Origin: Gammaproteobacteria bacterium
GTDB lineage: Bacteria > Pseudomonadota > Gammaproteobacteria > Xanthomonadales > Xanthomonadaceae
Direction of reading: 5' to 3'
Assembly: GCA_026398715.1 (NCBI GenBank)
Contig: JAPLSI010000274.1
Span: 1 to 23,910, forward strand
Length of the DNA: 23,910 nucleotides
In this document: positions 16,087-23,638 of the stretch, piece after piece
Position numbering within the stretch: the first letter of the stretch is position 1
Layout of the letters: every line of letters begins with the position of its first letter
Position numbers and translations under genes: made by a program
The notes under the pieces: generated by a model
The model's input: the letters and a program-made list of their open reading frames with translations, nothing else
Told to the model about the DNA's origin: nothing
Databases searched by the model: none

Positions 16087-16713
16087 TTACACCGTGACGG
16101 GATGAAAGCCCTGACGCAGGACGACGGGCTGGTCACCCGTGCAATCCACAACGCTGGTCGGCCCCGGTTCGCAATCCTCTGCGTCCAACATGACATCGAC
16201 CCAGCGCAAACACCGCTCTGCTACCGATTCGGCCTCGTGGCTGACGAGGTCATCTTCGTCAGGAAACACCAGGCTGGTGGACAGCAGCGGCTCGCCCATC
16301 GCCTCCAGCAACGCCTTCGTGACCACGTGGTCTGGCAGGCGAATGCCGATGTCGCGGCGCTTGCTGCGGCCGCTGTTTTTAATGCGCTTGGGCAATTCCG
16401 CGGAGGCCGGAAGGATGAACGTGCATGGACCCGGGGTCAGCGATCGCATTAGCCGGAAGGCTGGATCGTCGAGCCGGGACAGGCGGCCGGCCTCACTCAA
16501 TTGCCGACAGAGTAAGGTGAAAGGGTGCTTCGTGTCCAGTTGCCGGAGCCGCTGCACGCGCTCTTCGGCTTCCTTTCCGTTCAGCGCCCAGACCAGCGCG
16601 TAACCGGCGTCGGTGGGGCACAGGCCCAGTCCGCCGTCCTTCAGGACTTCGGCAGTCTTCAGGATCAGGCGCTCCTGCGGCGTCACTGGGTGGACGTGAT
16701 GGCGAACGGTCAT
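16087..16713 (-). CDS. YciO-type Sua5/YrdC family protein
   Basis: A 208-residue protein of the Sua5/YrdC/YciO family, aligned over its whole length with E. coli YciO (about 206 residues): HPVTPQERLILKTAEVLKDGGLGLCPTDAGYAL, LDTKHPFTLLCRQLSE, FRLMRSLTPGPCTFILPAS, RRDIGIRLPDH, GEPLLSTSL and GPTSVVDCTGDQPVVLRQG can be followed in order. Sua5/TsaC members make threonylcarbamoyl-AMP for the t6A tRNA modification; the role of the YciO branch is less settled. Start chosen is the ATG at 16713; a TTG at 16728 would add five residues. Neither has a Shine-Dalgarno match. It heads the minus-strand unit yciO-scpA-scpB-rluB and diverges from yciI by 38 bases. Confidence 0.85.
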   Translation of the reverse strand: MTVRHHVHPVTPQERLILKTAEVLKDGGLGLCPTDAGYALVWALNGKEAEERVQRLRQLDTKHPFTLLCRQLSEAGRLSRLDDPAFRLMRSLTPGPCTFILPASAELPKRIKNSGRSKRRDIGIRLPDHVVTKALLEAMGEPLLSTSLVFPDEDDLVSHEAESVAERCLRWVDVMLDAEDCEPGPTSVVDCTGDQPVVLRQGFHPVTV

Positions 16714-16751
16714 GCGGCTATCATGCAAGCTGACGGTGCAAAGGCATAGCC

Positions 16752-17051
16752 ATGTGGTATTCGATCATCGGAACCGACGTTAAGGGATCCCTGCCGGCGC
16801 GACTCGCGGCCAGGCCGCAACACCTGGCACGGCTCGAGGCTTTGCGCGATGCCGGCCGCCTGAAGATCGCCGGCCCGTTTCCCGCGATCGACTCGCCCGA
16901 CCCGGGTCCTGCCGGGTTCACCGGCAGCCTGATCGTCGCTGAATTCGACTCGCTGGCCGATGCGCGCGCCTGGGCGGACGCCGATCCGTATCTGGCGACC
17001 GGGGTCTACGCCAGCGTCGATGTCCGTCCCTTCAAATTGGTCCTGCCGTGA
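16752..17051 (+). CDS. YciI family protein
   Basis: A 99-residue YciI-like protein (ferredoxin-like fold). Visible are the start [10 protein letters not shown], the conserved His24 in [15 protein letters not shown], the [10 protein letters not shown] strand, and [21 protein letters not shown] with Asp78, the second conserved polar residue of the putative active site. The E. coli homologue is a small cytosolic protein of uncertain function; related family members have dehydrochlorinase-like activity, but no substrate is implied here. AAAGG lies seven to eight bases before the ATG. The stop overlaps the bolA GTG (GTGA), a neighbour pairing common in proteobacteria. Confidence 0.85.
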   Translation: MWYSIIGTDVKGSLPARLAARPQHLARLEALRDAGRLKIAGPFPAIDSPDPGPAGFTGSLIVAEFDSLADARAWADADPYLATGVYASVDVRPFKLVLP

Positions 17052-17323
17052 GCAACGCGGTGCGGATCGAGCGGATGCGCGCGGCATTGCAGGCGCTGCA
17101 GCCGTCCCACCTCGAAATAATGGACGAAAGCCACAAGCATGCCGGCCATGAAGGCGCGCGTGACGGGCGCGGCCATTTCGCGCTGGACATCGTCAGCGAG
17201 GCCTTCGCCGGGCTGGCCCCGCTGGCCCGCCATCGCCGGGTTTACCAGGCCATGGGCGAGATGATGCAGACCGATATCCACGCCCTGTCCATCCGGGCCC
17301 GGACGCCTGCCGAAGCCCGATAG
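17048..17323 (+). CDS. bolA: BolA family protein
   Basis: A 91-residue BolA-fold protein, a small partner of monothiol glutaredoxins in [2Fe-2S] cluster handling and, in E. coli, a morphology and stress regulator. Conserved signatures are DESHKHAGH (residues 26-34), [27 protein letters not shown] and the C-terminal [11 protein letters not shown], where His78 corresponds to the invariant cluster ligand. The GTG start overlaps the yciI stop by four bases; a start at Met10 would cut into the first helix and is less likely. Whether it is BolA or the IbaG paralogue cannot be proved, but the length and HKHAGH segment fit BolA. Confidence 0.85.
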   Translation: MSNAVRIERMRAALQALQPSHLEIMDESHKHAGHEGARDGRGHFALDIVSEAFAGLAPLARHRRVYQAMGEMMQTDIHALSIRARTPAEAR

Positions 17324-17325
17324 GG

Positions 17326-17331
17326 CATAAT
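17326..17331 (+). promoter_or_regulatory. Possible -10 box for icd
   Basis: CATAAT, five of six matches to the -10 consensus, lies just after the bolA stop and 52 bases before the icd ATG. No -35 match is present at 16-18 bases, so the call rests on one hexamer and on the 60-base gap. Confidence 0.3.
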
Positions 17332-17383
17332 ACGGCCCCCAAAGGCGGCCTTCCTGCGCGCCGGCAACTCAAGAAAACCCCAC

Positions 17384-18394
17384 ATGACCCAGAAAATTGC
17401 GGTGATCCGCGGCGACGGCATTGGCCCCGAGATCATGGACGCGACGCTGCACGTGCTCGATGGCCTGGACCTCGGCCTGGAATACGACTTCGTCGATGCC
17501 GGCCTGTCGGCCTATGAAAAATGCGGCGAGCTGCTTCCCGCAGCGACCATGGAGGCGATCACGCAGCACCGCATCGCGCTGAAGAGCCCGCTGACCACGC
17601 CGGTGGGCGAGGGCTTCTCGTCCATCAACGTGGAACTGCGCAAGCGTTTCGACCTGTACGCCAACGTGCGCCCGGCGATCTCGTTCCCGAACACCAAGTC
17701 GCGCTACGAGAATATCGACCTGATCACGGTGCGCGAGAACACCGAAGGCGCCTACATCGGCGAAGGCCAGAACGTGACCGCCGACGGCGAGACCGCGACC
17801 CTGACCCAGCGAGTGACCCGCACCGGCTCCGAGCGCATCGTGCGCTACGCCTTCGACCTGGCGCGCCGCGTCGGTCGCAAGAAGGTGACGGTCGTGCACA
17901 AGGCCAACATCCTGAAGTCCACCTCGGGCCTGTTCCTGAAAGTGGCGCGCGAAGTCGCTGCGCAGTATCCCGACATCCAGTGCAACGAGATGATCGTGGA
18001 CAACACCTGCATGCAGCTGGTGATGCGCCCGGAACAGTTCGACGTGATCGTCACCACCAATCTTTTCGGCGACATCATCTCCGACTTGTGCGCCGGCCTC
18101 GTTGGCGGCCTGGGCCTGGCGCCGGGTGCGAACATCGGCACCACCGCAGCCATCTTCGAAGCCGTGCACGGCTCGGCGCCGGACATCGCGGGCAAGGGCA
18201 TCGCCAATCCGGTCGCGCTGTTGCTGGGCGCCGCGCAGATGCTCGACCATTTGGGCAAGCTCGATGAATCACGCCGCCTGCGCGCCGCCATCGTCGCCAC
18301 CATGCGCGACCGCGACCACCTGACGCCGGACCTCGGCGGCAGCGGCACGACGATGACGTTTGCCAACGCCATCGCCGCGCACATCGCGGCGTAA
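17384..18394 (+). CDS. icd: NAD-dependent isocitrate dehydrogenase
   Basis: Oxidative decarboxylation of isocitrate to 2-oxoglutarate in the citric acid cycle. The 336-residue protein is a short beta-decarboxylating dehydrogenase like the Xanthomonas NAD-type enzyme. Substrate residues are Ser80 and Asn82 (SSINVELRKRFDLYANVRP region), Arg86, Arg96, Arg117 and Tyr124; Lys173 and Asp230/Asp234 match the second-subunit base and metal ligands. The coenzyme loop reads HGSAPDIAGKGIANP with Asp267-Ile268, the pattern of NAD users; NADP enzymes have Lys-Tyr there. 3-Isopropylmalate or homoisocitrate dehydrogenase are relatives, but there is no leucine cluster nearby and the SxN motif favours isocitrate. 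The gene probably has its own promoter in the 60 bases after bolA. Confidence 0.88.
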   Translation: MTQKIAVIRGDGIGPEIMDATLHVLDGLDLGLEYDFVDAGLSAYEKCGELLPAATMEAITQHRIALKSPLTTPVGEGFSSINVELRKRFDLYANVRPAISFPNTKSRYENIDLITVRENTEGAYIGEGQNVTADGETATLTQRVTRTGSERIVRYAFDLARRVGRKKVTVVHKANILKSTSGLFLKVAREVAAQYPDIQCNEMIVDNTCMQLVMRPEQFDVIVTTNLFGDIISDLCAGLVGGLGLAPGANIGTTAAIFEAVHGSAPDIAGKGIANPVALLLGAAQMLDHLGKLDESRRLRAAIVATMRDRDHLTPDLGGSGTTMTFANAIAAHIAA

Positions 18395-18399
18395 CGGAA

Positions 18400-19158
18400 T
18401 CAGTTGCGCGACTGCAGTTTCGACAGCAGTCGCAGGATTTCCAGGTACAGCCAGACCAGCGTCACGATCAAGCCGAACGCGCCGTACCATTCCATGTATT
18501 TCGGCGCGCCGGCTTCCACGCCCTGTTCGATGAAGTCGAAGTCCAGCACCAGGTTCAGTGCGGCGATCACCACCACGAAGCCGCTGAAGGCGATGCCCAT
18601 CCAGCCGCTTTCATGGATGAAGCCGATCGAATGGCCGAAGAAGCCCATCACGATGTTGGCCATGTACAGCAGGAAGATGCCGCCGGTCGCGGCGACGACG
18701 CCGAGCTTGAAGTTTTCCGTCGCCCTGATCAGGCCGCTACGGTAGGCAAGCAACAGCGCGCCGAGCGTACCGAAGGTCAGGCCCACCGCCTGCACGACGA
18801 TGCCGGGATACTTCAGCTCGAGCACGGCCGAGATGCCGCCGAGGAAGAATCCTTCCAGCAGGGCATACACCGGCGCGGTGTAAGGCGACCAGGTCTTCTT
18901 GAAAATGGTGACCATCGCCATGATGAACCCGCCGATCGCGCCGACCAGCACCATCGGCATGATGGCGCCCATGCTTTCCGGACCGGTGTAGCGATTCCAG
19001 GTGTAGGCCGCGCTGGCCATGATGATCAGCAACAGGATGCCGGTCTTGTTGACCGTGCCGTTGAGCGACATGGTCTGGTCGCTGCCGCCGCTGACGACGC
19101 GGCCGCTGCCGATATCGAGGAAGGTGTTCTGGCCTAGGGCCGGATTGCCGCTGCGCAT
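18400..19158 (-). CDS. Bax inhibitor-1/YccA family membrane protein
   Basis: A 252-residue integral membrane protein. Seven hydrophobic segments can be drawn at about 37-55, 63-85, 94-113, 118-138, 150-172, 186-206 and 222-243, after a soluble N-terminus of about 35 residues. The motif LVLDFDFIEQGVE (Asp206, Asp208) corresponds to the conserved acidic signature of the BI-1/TMBIM fold, where related aspartates in B. subtilis YetJ gate a pH-sensitive calcium leak. Whether this member leaks calcium or, like E. coli YccA, modulates FtsH is unknown. AGGAG lies nine bases before the ATG. It converges with icd (five bases between stops) and lies 66 bases downstream of thiD. Confidence 0.85.
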   Translation of the reverse strand: MRSGNPALGQNTFLDIGSGRVVSGGSDQTMSLNGTVNKTGILLLIIMASAAYTWNRYTGPESMGAIMPMVLVGAIGGFIMAMVTIFKKTWSPYTAPVYALLEGFFLGGISAVLELKYPGIVVQAVGLTFGTLGALLLAYRSGLIRATENFKLGVVAATGGIFLLYMANIVMGFFGHSIGFIHESGWMGIAFSGFVVVIAALNLVLDFDFIEQGVEAGAPKYMEWYGAFGLIVTLVWLYLEILRLLSKLQSRN

Positions 19159-19224
19159 GGCTTGGGACTCCTGTGGATTGCGCCGAGTCTAATGCTTTTT
19201 TCGTGGCCGTTCGGCATTGGCAGG

Positions 19225-20025
19225 CTAGGGCAGGGGGCGCTGCCAGAAATGATCGAGCACCGTCACCTCGCCGCGACCGGCCCGATAGCCGTGGCGCAGG
19301 GCGCCGTGCACGTAATCGCTGGCGGCGGCGCAGGCCTCGGCCAGTCGCATTCCCAGGCAGGCGTTGGCAGCAATCGCGGAAGCCAGCGTACATCCCGTGC
19401 CATGGCCGGAGACCTTCAATCGCGAGTGCACGAATTCATGCAGTTGCCGGCCGTCATCAAGCCGGTCGGTCATTTCCTTGCCAGGCAGGTGGCCGCCCTT
19501 GAGCAATACAGCGCGGGCGCCCATTGCGAGCAATTCAACCAATGCAGCTTCGGCATCCGCGCCGTCGCCGATGGCATGGCCGAGCAACAGTTCCGCTTCC
19601 GGAATGTTTGGCGTGATCACGCTGGCCATCGGCAGCAGTCGCGTCCGCAGGGCCTGCAGGGCGGCAGGCTGCAACAGCCGCGCGCCGGAACTTGCCACCA
19701 TCACCGGATCGAGCACGATTACCTTCGGCTTCCATTCCTCCAGCGCATCGGCCACCGCATGGATGACGCGCGCGTTGGCCAGCATGCCGATCTTCACCGC
19801 GCCAATCTTGAAGTCATCGAAGCAGGCGTCGATCTGCGACCGCAGGAAAGCGATGGGCGGGACCTGCACGGCGGTGACGGCGCGGGTGTTCTGCGCCGTC
19901 AACGCGGCGATGGCGCTCAGGCCGTGCACGCCATGCGCGGCGAAGGTCTTCAGGTCGGCCTGGATGCCTGCACCACCGCCGGAATCGGATCCGGCGATGG
20001 TCAGGGCGCAAACAGGACGTTTCAT
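19225..20025 (-). CDS. thiD: Hydroxymethylpyrimidine/phosphomethylpyrimidine kinase
   Basis: Carries out the two phosphorylations of 4-amino-5-hydroxymethyl-2-methylpyrimidine for thiamine synthesis. The 266-residue ribokinase-fold protein has [19 protein letters not shown] (from residue 9), GAVKIGMLA near 75-83, DPVMVASSG at 106-114, [16 protein letters not shown] and [15 protein letters not shown] with the ThiD-type active cysteine Cys212. All expected blocks are present. The ATG shares one base with the phoH stop (TGATG), so the gene is translationally coupled to an RNA-related ATPase rather than to other thiamine genes. No thiamine riboswitch is visible upstream. Confidence 0.93.
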   Translation of the reverse strand: MKRPVCALTIAGSDSGGGAGIQADLKTFAAHGVHGLSAIAALTAQNTRAVTAVQVPPIAFLRSQIDACFDDFKIGAVKIGMLANARVIHAVADALEEWKPKVIVLDPVMVASSGARLLQPAALQALRTRLLPMASVITPNIPEAELLLGHAIGDGADAEAALVELLAMGARAVLLKGGHLPGKEMTDRLDDGRQLHEFVHSRLKVSGHGTGCTLASAIAANACLGMRLAEACAAASDYVHGALRHGYRAGRGEVTVLDHFWQRPLP

Positions 20026-21422
20026 CAAAGGACTTCGGAGGCGTAATCGGCCAGTCGCGAACGCTCGCCGCGACGCAGGGTGATGTGCGCGCTGTGCGCC
20101 CAGTTCTTGAAGCGGTCCACGGCGTAGGTCAGGCCCGAGGTCGTTTCGGTGAGGTACGGAGTATCGATCTGTTCGACATTGCCCATGCAGATGATCTTGG
20201 TGCCCGGGCCGGCGCGCGTGATCAAGGTCTTCATCTGTTTCGGCGTCAGGTTCTGCGCTTCGTCCACGATCACCCAGCGGTTCAGGAAGGTGCGGCCACG
20301 CATGAAGTTCATCGAGCGGATCTTGATGCGCGATGCCAGCAGGTCGTTGGTCGCGCCGCGGCCCCAGGCACCGTGGTCGTCGGTGTGGGTCAGCACTTCC
20401 AGGTTGTCGGTGAGTGCGCCCATCCACGGCGTCATCTTTTCCTCCTCGGTGCCTGGCAGGAAGCCGATATCCTCGCCCACGCTGACCGTGGCGCGGGTCA
20501 TGATGATTTCGCGATAGCGCTGCACGTCCATGGTTTGCGCCAGGCCGGCCGCCAGCGCCAGCAAGGTCTTGCCGGTGCCGGCCGTGCCGAGCAGGGTAAC
20601 CAGGTCGATCTCCGGATCCATCAATGCATTGAAGGCGAAGTTCTGTTCGCGGTTGCGCGCATTGATGCCCCACACCTGGTGCTGCGACGAACGATAGTCG
20701 TCGACGATCTGCAGCACCACGCGTTCGCCATCGAGCTTGGATACCTTCAGCTCGACTTCGTCATCGCCGGGCAGGTACAGGAACTGGTTCGGATACCAGC
20801 CGTCGTCGGCGGTGCGGCGCACCTCATAGAAGGTGCGGCCCTTTTCCGTCCACGAGCGCAGGTTGCCTTCGTGCCTTTCCCAGAAATCGCCCGGCAATTC
20901 GGTGGCGCCGGTGAACAGCAGGTTGAAATCGTCGATCGCGCGGTCGTTCTCGTAGTCTTCCGCGGTGATATCGCAGATCGAGGCCTTGATGCGCAGGTTG
21001 ATGTCCTTGGACACCAGCACGACCGGAATACCCGGATTGTCGTCGCGTAGTTGCAGGATGGAACCGAGGATCAGGTTGTCCGGCATCACGTTGCCGAAGC
21101 GGCGGCCGGTCTCGACCGGCTTCAGCTGGAAATGCAGCCGGCCGACGCTTTGCTCGTTGCGCAATTGCAGGCCCTTGGGCTGCACCAGCGGGATGCCGCC
21201 TTCAATGGAATTCTTGCCATTGGCTTCCACGATTTCATTGAGGAAGCGGCTCACCTGGCGCGCATTGCGGCTGGCTTCGGAATGGCCTTTCTTGCCGTTG
21301 TCGAGTTCTTCCAGAACCATCATCGGGATGAATACATCGTGCTCCTCGAACTTGAAAAGCGCGGTCGGGTCGTGCATCAGCACGTTGGTATCCAGCACGT
21401 AGATGCGCTTGCTTCGCGTCAT
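20025..21422 (-). CDS. PIN domain-PhoH ATPase (PhoH2 type)
   Basis: A 465-residue fusion of a PIN ribonuclease domain and a PhoH P-loop ATPase. The PIN part starts [12 protein letters not shown] (Asp11), continues [11 protein letters not shown] (Glu38-Glu39, Asp41) and has Asp115 and Asp140 as further acidic residues, so the metal site looks intact. A linker (about 170-250) with beta-rich sequence leads to the ATPase with Walker A GTAGTGKT at 279-286 and Walker B VIVDEAQ at 384-390, then [11 protein letters not shown] and a C-terminal [15 protein letters not shown]. PhoH2 proteins of this layout have been shown in mycobacteria to be RNA helicases/ribonucleases; the function here is inferred from that. 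AGGA lies seven bases before the ATG. Confidence 0.88.
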   Translation of the reverse strand: MTRSKRIYVLDTNVLMHDPTALFKFEEHDVFIPMMVLEELDNGKKGHSEASRNARQVSRFLNEIVEANGKNSIEGGIPLVQPKGLQLRNEQSVGRLHFQLKPVETGRRFGNVMPDNLILGSILQLRDDNPGIPVVLVSKDINLRIKASICDITAEDYENDRAIDDFNLLFTGATELPGDFWERHEGNLRSWTEKGRTFYEVRRTADDGWYPNQFLYLPGDDEVELKVSKLDGERVVLQIVDDYRSSQHQVWGINARNREQNFAFNALMDPEIDLVTLLGTAGTGKTLLALAAGLAQTMDVQRYREIIMTRATVSVGEDIGFLPGTEEEKMTPWMGALTDNLEVLTHTDDHGAWGRGATNDLLASRIKIRSMNFMRGRTFLNRWVIVDEAQNLTPKQMKTLITRAGPGTKIICMGNVEQIDTPYLTETTSGLTYAVDRFKNWAHSAHITLRRGERSRLADYASEVL

Positions 21423-21468
21423 TGATCGATCCTATGAGGGAGGGAACAGGAGAACACACAGCGATAAA

Positions 21469-21497
21469 CCGCCGATGCTCGCGGGGCGAGTCGGCGG
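21469..21497 (-). terminator. Hairpin between gcvR and phoH, possible terminator
   Basis: CCGCCGA (21469-21475) pairs with TCGGCGG (21491-21497) and, inside it, CTCG (21478-21481) pairs with CGAG (21487-21490) with a two-base bulge and a five-base loop: an 11-bp G/C-rich stem. Reading the minus strand, TTTAT follows the stem directly. The T-run is short, so it may attenuate rather than fully stop transcription from gcvR. Confidence 0.45.
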
Positions 21498-21535
21498 GGG
21501 TGATAAACGGGAAGGATTGGTCACTGCAGGCGGCG

Positions 21536-22096
21536 TCAGAACTTCATTGGATCCATGATGGCATCGAGGTTCAGGTGGTCACAGAATTCCATGAAGTCGT
21601 CGCGCAATGCGGCGATGTGCATGTTGGCCGGGATGCCGATGGTTACCTGCGCGGTAAACATTTCCGCCCCGGTCTGCATCGCCCGGTAACGCGAACTGTG
21701 CAGGCTTTCGATGGTGATGCCCTGCTTGTCGAAGAAATCAGCCAGTTGGAACAGGATGCCGGGCTTGTCGGCCGCCACCACTTCCACGATGTAGGGCAGC
21801 AGGTTGGATTGCATGGGCTTGGGACCGGTGCGATACCAGACCAGCTTGAATCCTTCTTCGCGCTCGAGCCGGGTAAGCATCGCCTCGAGCTTCGCCACCG
21901 CGTCCCACGAGCCGATCGCCAGCGCCGTCACCGACACGTCGCGGCCGACCGTGGACAGGCGCGCGTCCACCATGTTGCAGCCCGATTCCGAGATGCGACG
22001 GGTAACCGCCAGGAGAGGCGACTGAGGATGCGTGGTGTACGCGCTGATCAGGAGATGGTTTTCGTTGGTGGCGGGTCGAGCAGGTGCGTCAGTCAA
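21536..22096 (-). CDS. gcvR: GcvR-like ACT-domain regulator
   Basis: Homologue of the glycine cleavage system repressor accessory protein GcvR, which in E. coli binds GcvA and responds to glycine. The 186-residue protein has two ACT domains: [35 protein letters not shown] at about 14-48 and [35 protein letters not shown] at about 101-135. Start choice: a TTG at 22096 preceded by AGGGA eight bases upstream gives MTDAPARP and a length close to E. coli GcvR (190); an ATG at 22120 would add eight residues but sits inside a palindrome and lacks a ribosome site. It is divergent from dapA, as in E. coli. The E. coli partner bcp is not downstream; phoH is. Confidence 0.82.
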   Translation of the reverse strand: MTDAPARPATNENHLLISAYTTHPQSPLLAVTRRISESGCNMVDARLSTVGRDVSVTALAIGSWDAVAKLEAMLTRLEREEGFKLVWYRTGPKPMQSNLLPYIVEVVAADKPGILFQLADFFDKQGITIESLHSSRYRAMQTGAEMFTAQVTIGIPANMHIAALRDDFMEFCDHLNLDAIMDPMKF

Positions 22097-22112
22097 TGCA
22101 GTCTTCCCTGGA

Positions 22113-22131
22113 TGGCACATCCGATGTGCCA
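22113..22131. promoter_or_regulatory. 19-bp perfect palindrome between gcvR and dapA
   Basis: TGGCACATC, a central C, then GATGTGCCA: nine-base arms with no mismatch. It lies 16 bases upstream of the gcvR TTG start and 47 bases upstream of the dapA GTG. If gcvR transcription starts near 22134, the palindrome would be at about +3 to +21 of its message, so it could be an operator for a dimeric regulator or a 5' hairpin. No T-run follows. Confidence 0.5.
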
Positions 22132-22140
22132 GATGCGTCC

Positions 22141-22177
22141 AGCATACTTGCCGCCGGTTTACACCCGCAAGTAACAT
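22141..22177. promoter_or_regulatory. Overlapping divergent promoter candidates for gcvR and dapA
   Basis: Minus strand: TTGCGG (22165-22170), 18 bases, TATGCT (22141-22146), pointing to gcvR. Plus strand: TTGCCG (22148-22153), 18 bases, TAACAT (22172-22177), pointing to dapA. ACTTGC (22146-22151) and GCAAGT (22167-22172) are inverted copies, so the two promoters occupy the same 37 bases face to face. Each hexamer is only a partial consensus match. Confidence 0.35.
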
Positions 22178-22178
22178 C

Positions 22179-23097
22179 GTGACTGTTTTCCCTCAGGCCA
22201 CCGCCTTGTACCTGTCCGGCAGCATCACCGCGCTGGCGACGCCTTTTACGGCCGCTGGCGACATCGACTTCGAGTCCTGGAAGCGCCACCTGGAGGCACA
22301 ACTGGCCGCTGGCACCCGGGCCCTGGTCGTCGCCGGTTCCACCGGGGAAGCGGCGACCCTTTCCGACCCCGAATATGCCAGCCTGATCCGCGCCGCCGTC
22401 GAGCAGGTGGCGGGCCGCGTGCCTGTCCTGGCGGGCACCGGGCTGTCGGGAACGGCCAAGACCATCGCCCAGACCCGCCTTGCCCGCGACAGCGGCGCCA
22501 ACCTGGCGCTCGTGGTCACGCCTCCCTATGTCCGGCCGACCCAGGCCGGGCTGCTGGCGCACTACCGCGCCGTGGCGGAGCAGGGCGGCCTGCCGGTCGT
22601 CCTGTACAACGTGCCCGGGCGGACTGGCTGCGACCTGCTTCCGGACACGGTCGCCCAAACTCGCGCCGCACCCGAACATCGTCGGCCTGAAGGAAGCGCG
22701 CGGCGACGAGCCGCGCTGGGAGGCGCTCTATCCGATCGCCAGTTCCAGCTTTGCGCTTCTCAGCGGCGATGACCCGACCTTCCTGCGCGCCATGCGGGGC
22801 GGCGCCAGCGGCGTCATCTCGGTGGCGTCCAACGTGGTGCCCCGGTCGTTCGCAAGGCTCTGCCACTGGGCCGCCAATGGCCAGGACCAACTCGCCGACA
22901 CGCTCGACGGCCAACTCCAGGCGGTTTACGACTTCCTTGGGGTCGAGCCCAATCCGATCCCCCTCAAGGCGCTGCTGGACCGGATGGGCATCGGTCGCGG
23001 CCTGCGCCTGCCCTTGCTGGATCTGTCCGCTGAACATGCTGAACTCGCCAACCGGGCGGCCAGCCTCTGTCGCGACATCGAATCCCATCTACAATGA
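22179..23097 (+). pseudogene. dapA: dapA, 4-hydroxy-tetrahydrodipicolinate synthase, broken by a one-base frameshift
   Basis: Condenses pyruvate with aspartate semialdehyde in the diaminopimelate/lysine pathway. The first frame gives [30 protein letters not shown] and [18 protein letters not shown], containing the family Thr and Tyr active-site residues. The second frame, one base on, continues [14 protein letters not shown] with the Schiff-base lysine, then LLSGDD, GVISVASNV and VEPNPIPLKALL to a normal C-terminus. The switch lies at GTCGCCCAAACTCGCG (22650-22665): removing one C from CCC at 22654-22656 restores one full-length protein of about 305 residues. Both halves are otherwise well preserved, so a sequencing error or a very recent mutation is likelier than decay. 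Start is uncertain: GTG 22179 or TTG 22206, the latter closer to known DapA N-termini. Confidence 0.85.
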
Positions 23098-23119
23098 CGA
23101 CCTTGTCCAGGAGAACCCG

Positions 23120-23626
23120 ATGACTTCCACCCCTCGTTTGATGCGCACGCTGATGGTTGGCGCCGTGGTCCTTACCCTGGCCAGTGCCGGCGCCGGCTGC
23201 AGCTGGTTCAAGAGCAAGAGCAAGACGAACTACACCGCGAGCAAGGAAAGCCAGCCGCTGGAAGTCCCGCCTGGCCTGAACCTGCCCGACACCTCGGGCG
23301 CCACCGCGTTGCCCTCCGTTTCCAGCGCCAGCGCCAGCGGCGCAGTCTCGCGGTCCGGCGTGGCGTCGGACATCTCGCTGGTGGGCAATGCAGCGACCAA
23401 CTATCCAAGGATCGGCGCGGCGCTCGAGAGCATCGAGGGCGTGGTCATCAACGGACGTGCCGAAGCGCTTGGCAGCTTCGACGTGTCCTACCAGGGCGAG
23501 AGCTTCCTGATCCGCGTGCAGGACAATGCAGGCGCCAGCCGACTGATCGCGCTGAGCCCCGATGGCCGCATCCTTACCCGTGGTCCGGCCGCGGCGCTGT
23601 TGGCCGCGATCAAGGCAAAGCTCTAA
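23120..23626 (+). CDS. BamC-like outer-membrane lipoprotein
   Basis: A 168-residue probable lipoprotein. A signal peptide (about 1-26) ends in ASAGAG before Cys27; the residue at -3 is Gly rather than the usual Leu, a weak lipobox. Then comes a Lys-rich stretch and ESQPLEVPPGLNLPDTS (45-61), like the unstructured N-terminal segment of BamC that contacts BamD, a Ser/Ala linker, and a single domain with NYPRIGAALES, ALGSFDVSYQGESFLIRV and a C-terminal AAALLAAIKAKL, like one helix-grip BamC domain. E. coli BamC has two such domains and about 340 residues, so this is a short form. The position directly after dapA copies the E. coli dapA-bamC pair. AGGAG lies six bases before the ATG. Confidence 0.75.
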   Translation: MTSTPRLMRTLMVGAVVLTLASAGAGCSWFKSKSKTNYTASKESQPLEVPPGLNLPDTSGATALPSVSSASASGAVSRSGVASDISLVGNAATNYPRIGAALESIEGVVINGRAEALGSFDVSYQGESFLIRVQDNAGASRLIALSPDGRILTRGPAAALLAAIKAKL

Positions 23627-23638
23627 ACCGCCAATCGG

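Noticed and set aside
22654..22660. CCCAAAC in dapA as a programmed -1 slippery heptamer
   Set aside because: The heptamer is not in the required reading phase (the actual codons are GCC CAA ACT), and restoring the second frame needs a +1 shift, not -1. An indel is the simpler explanation.
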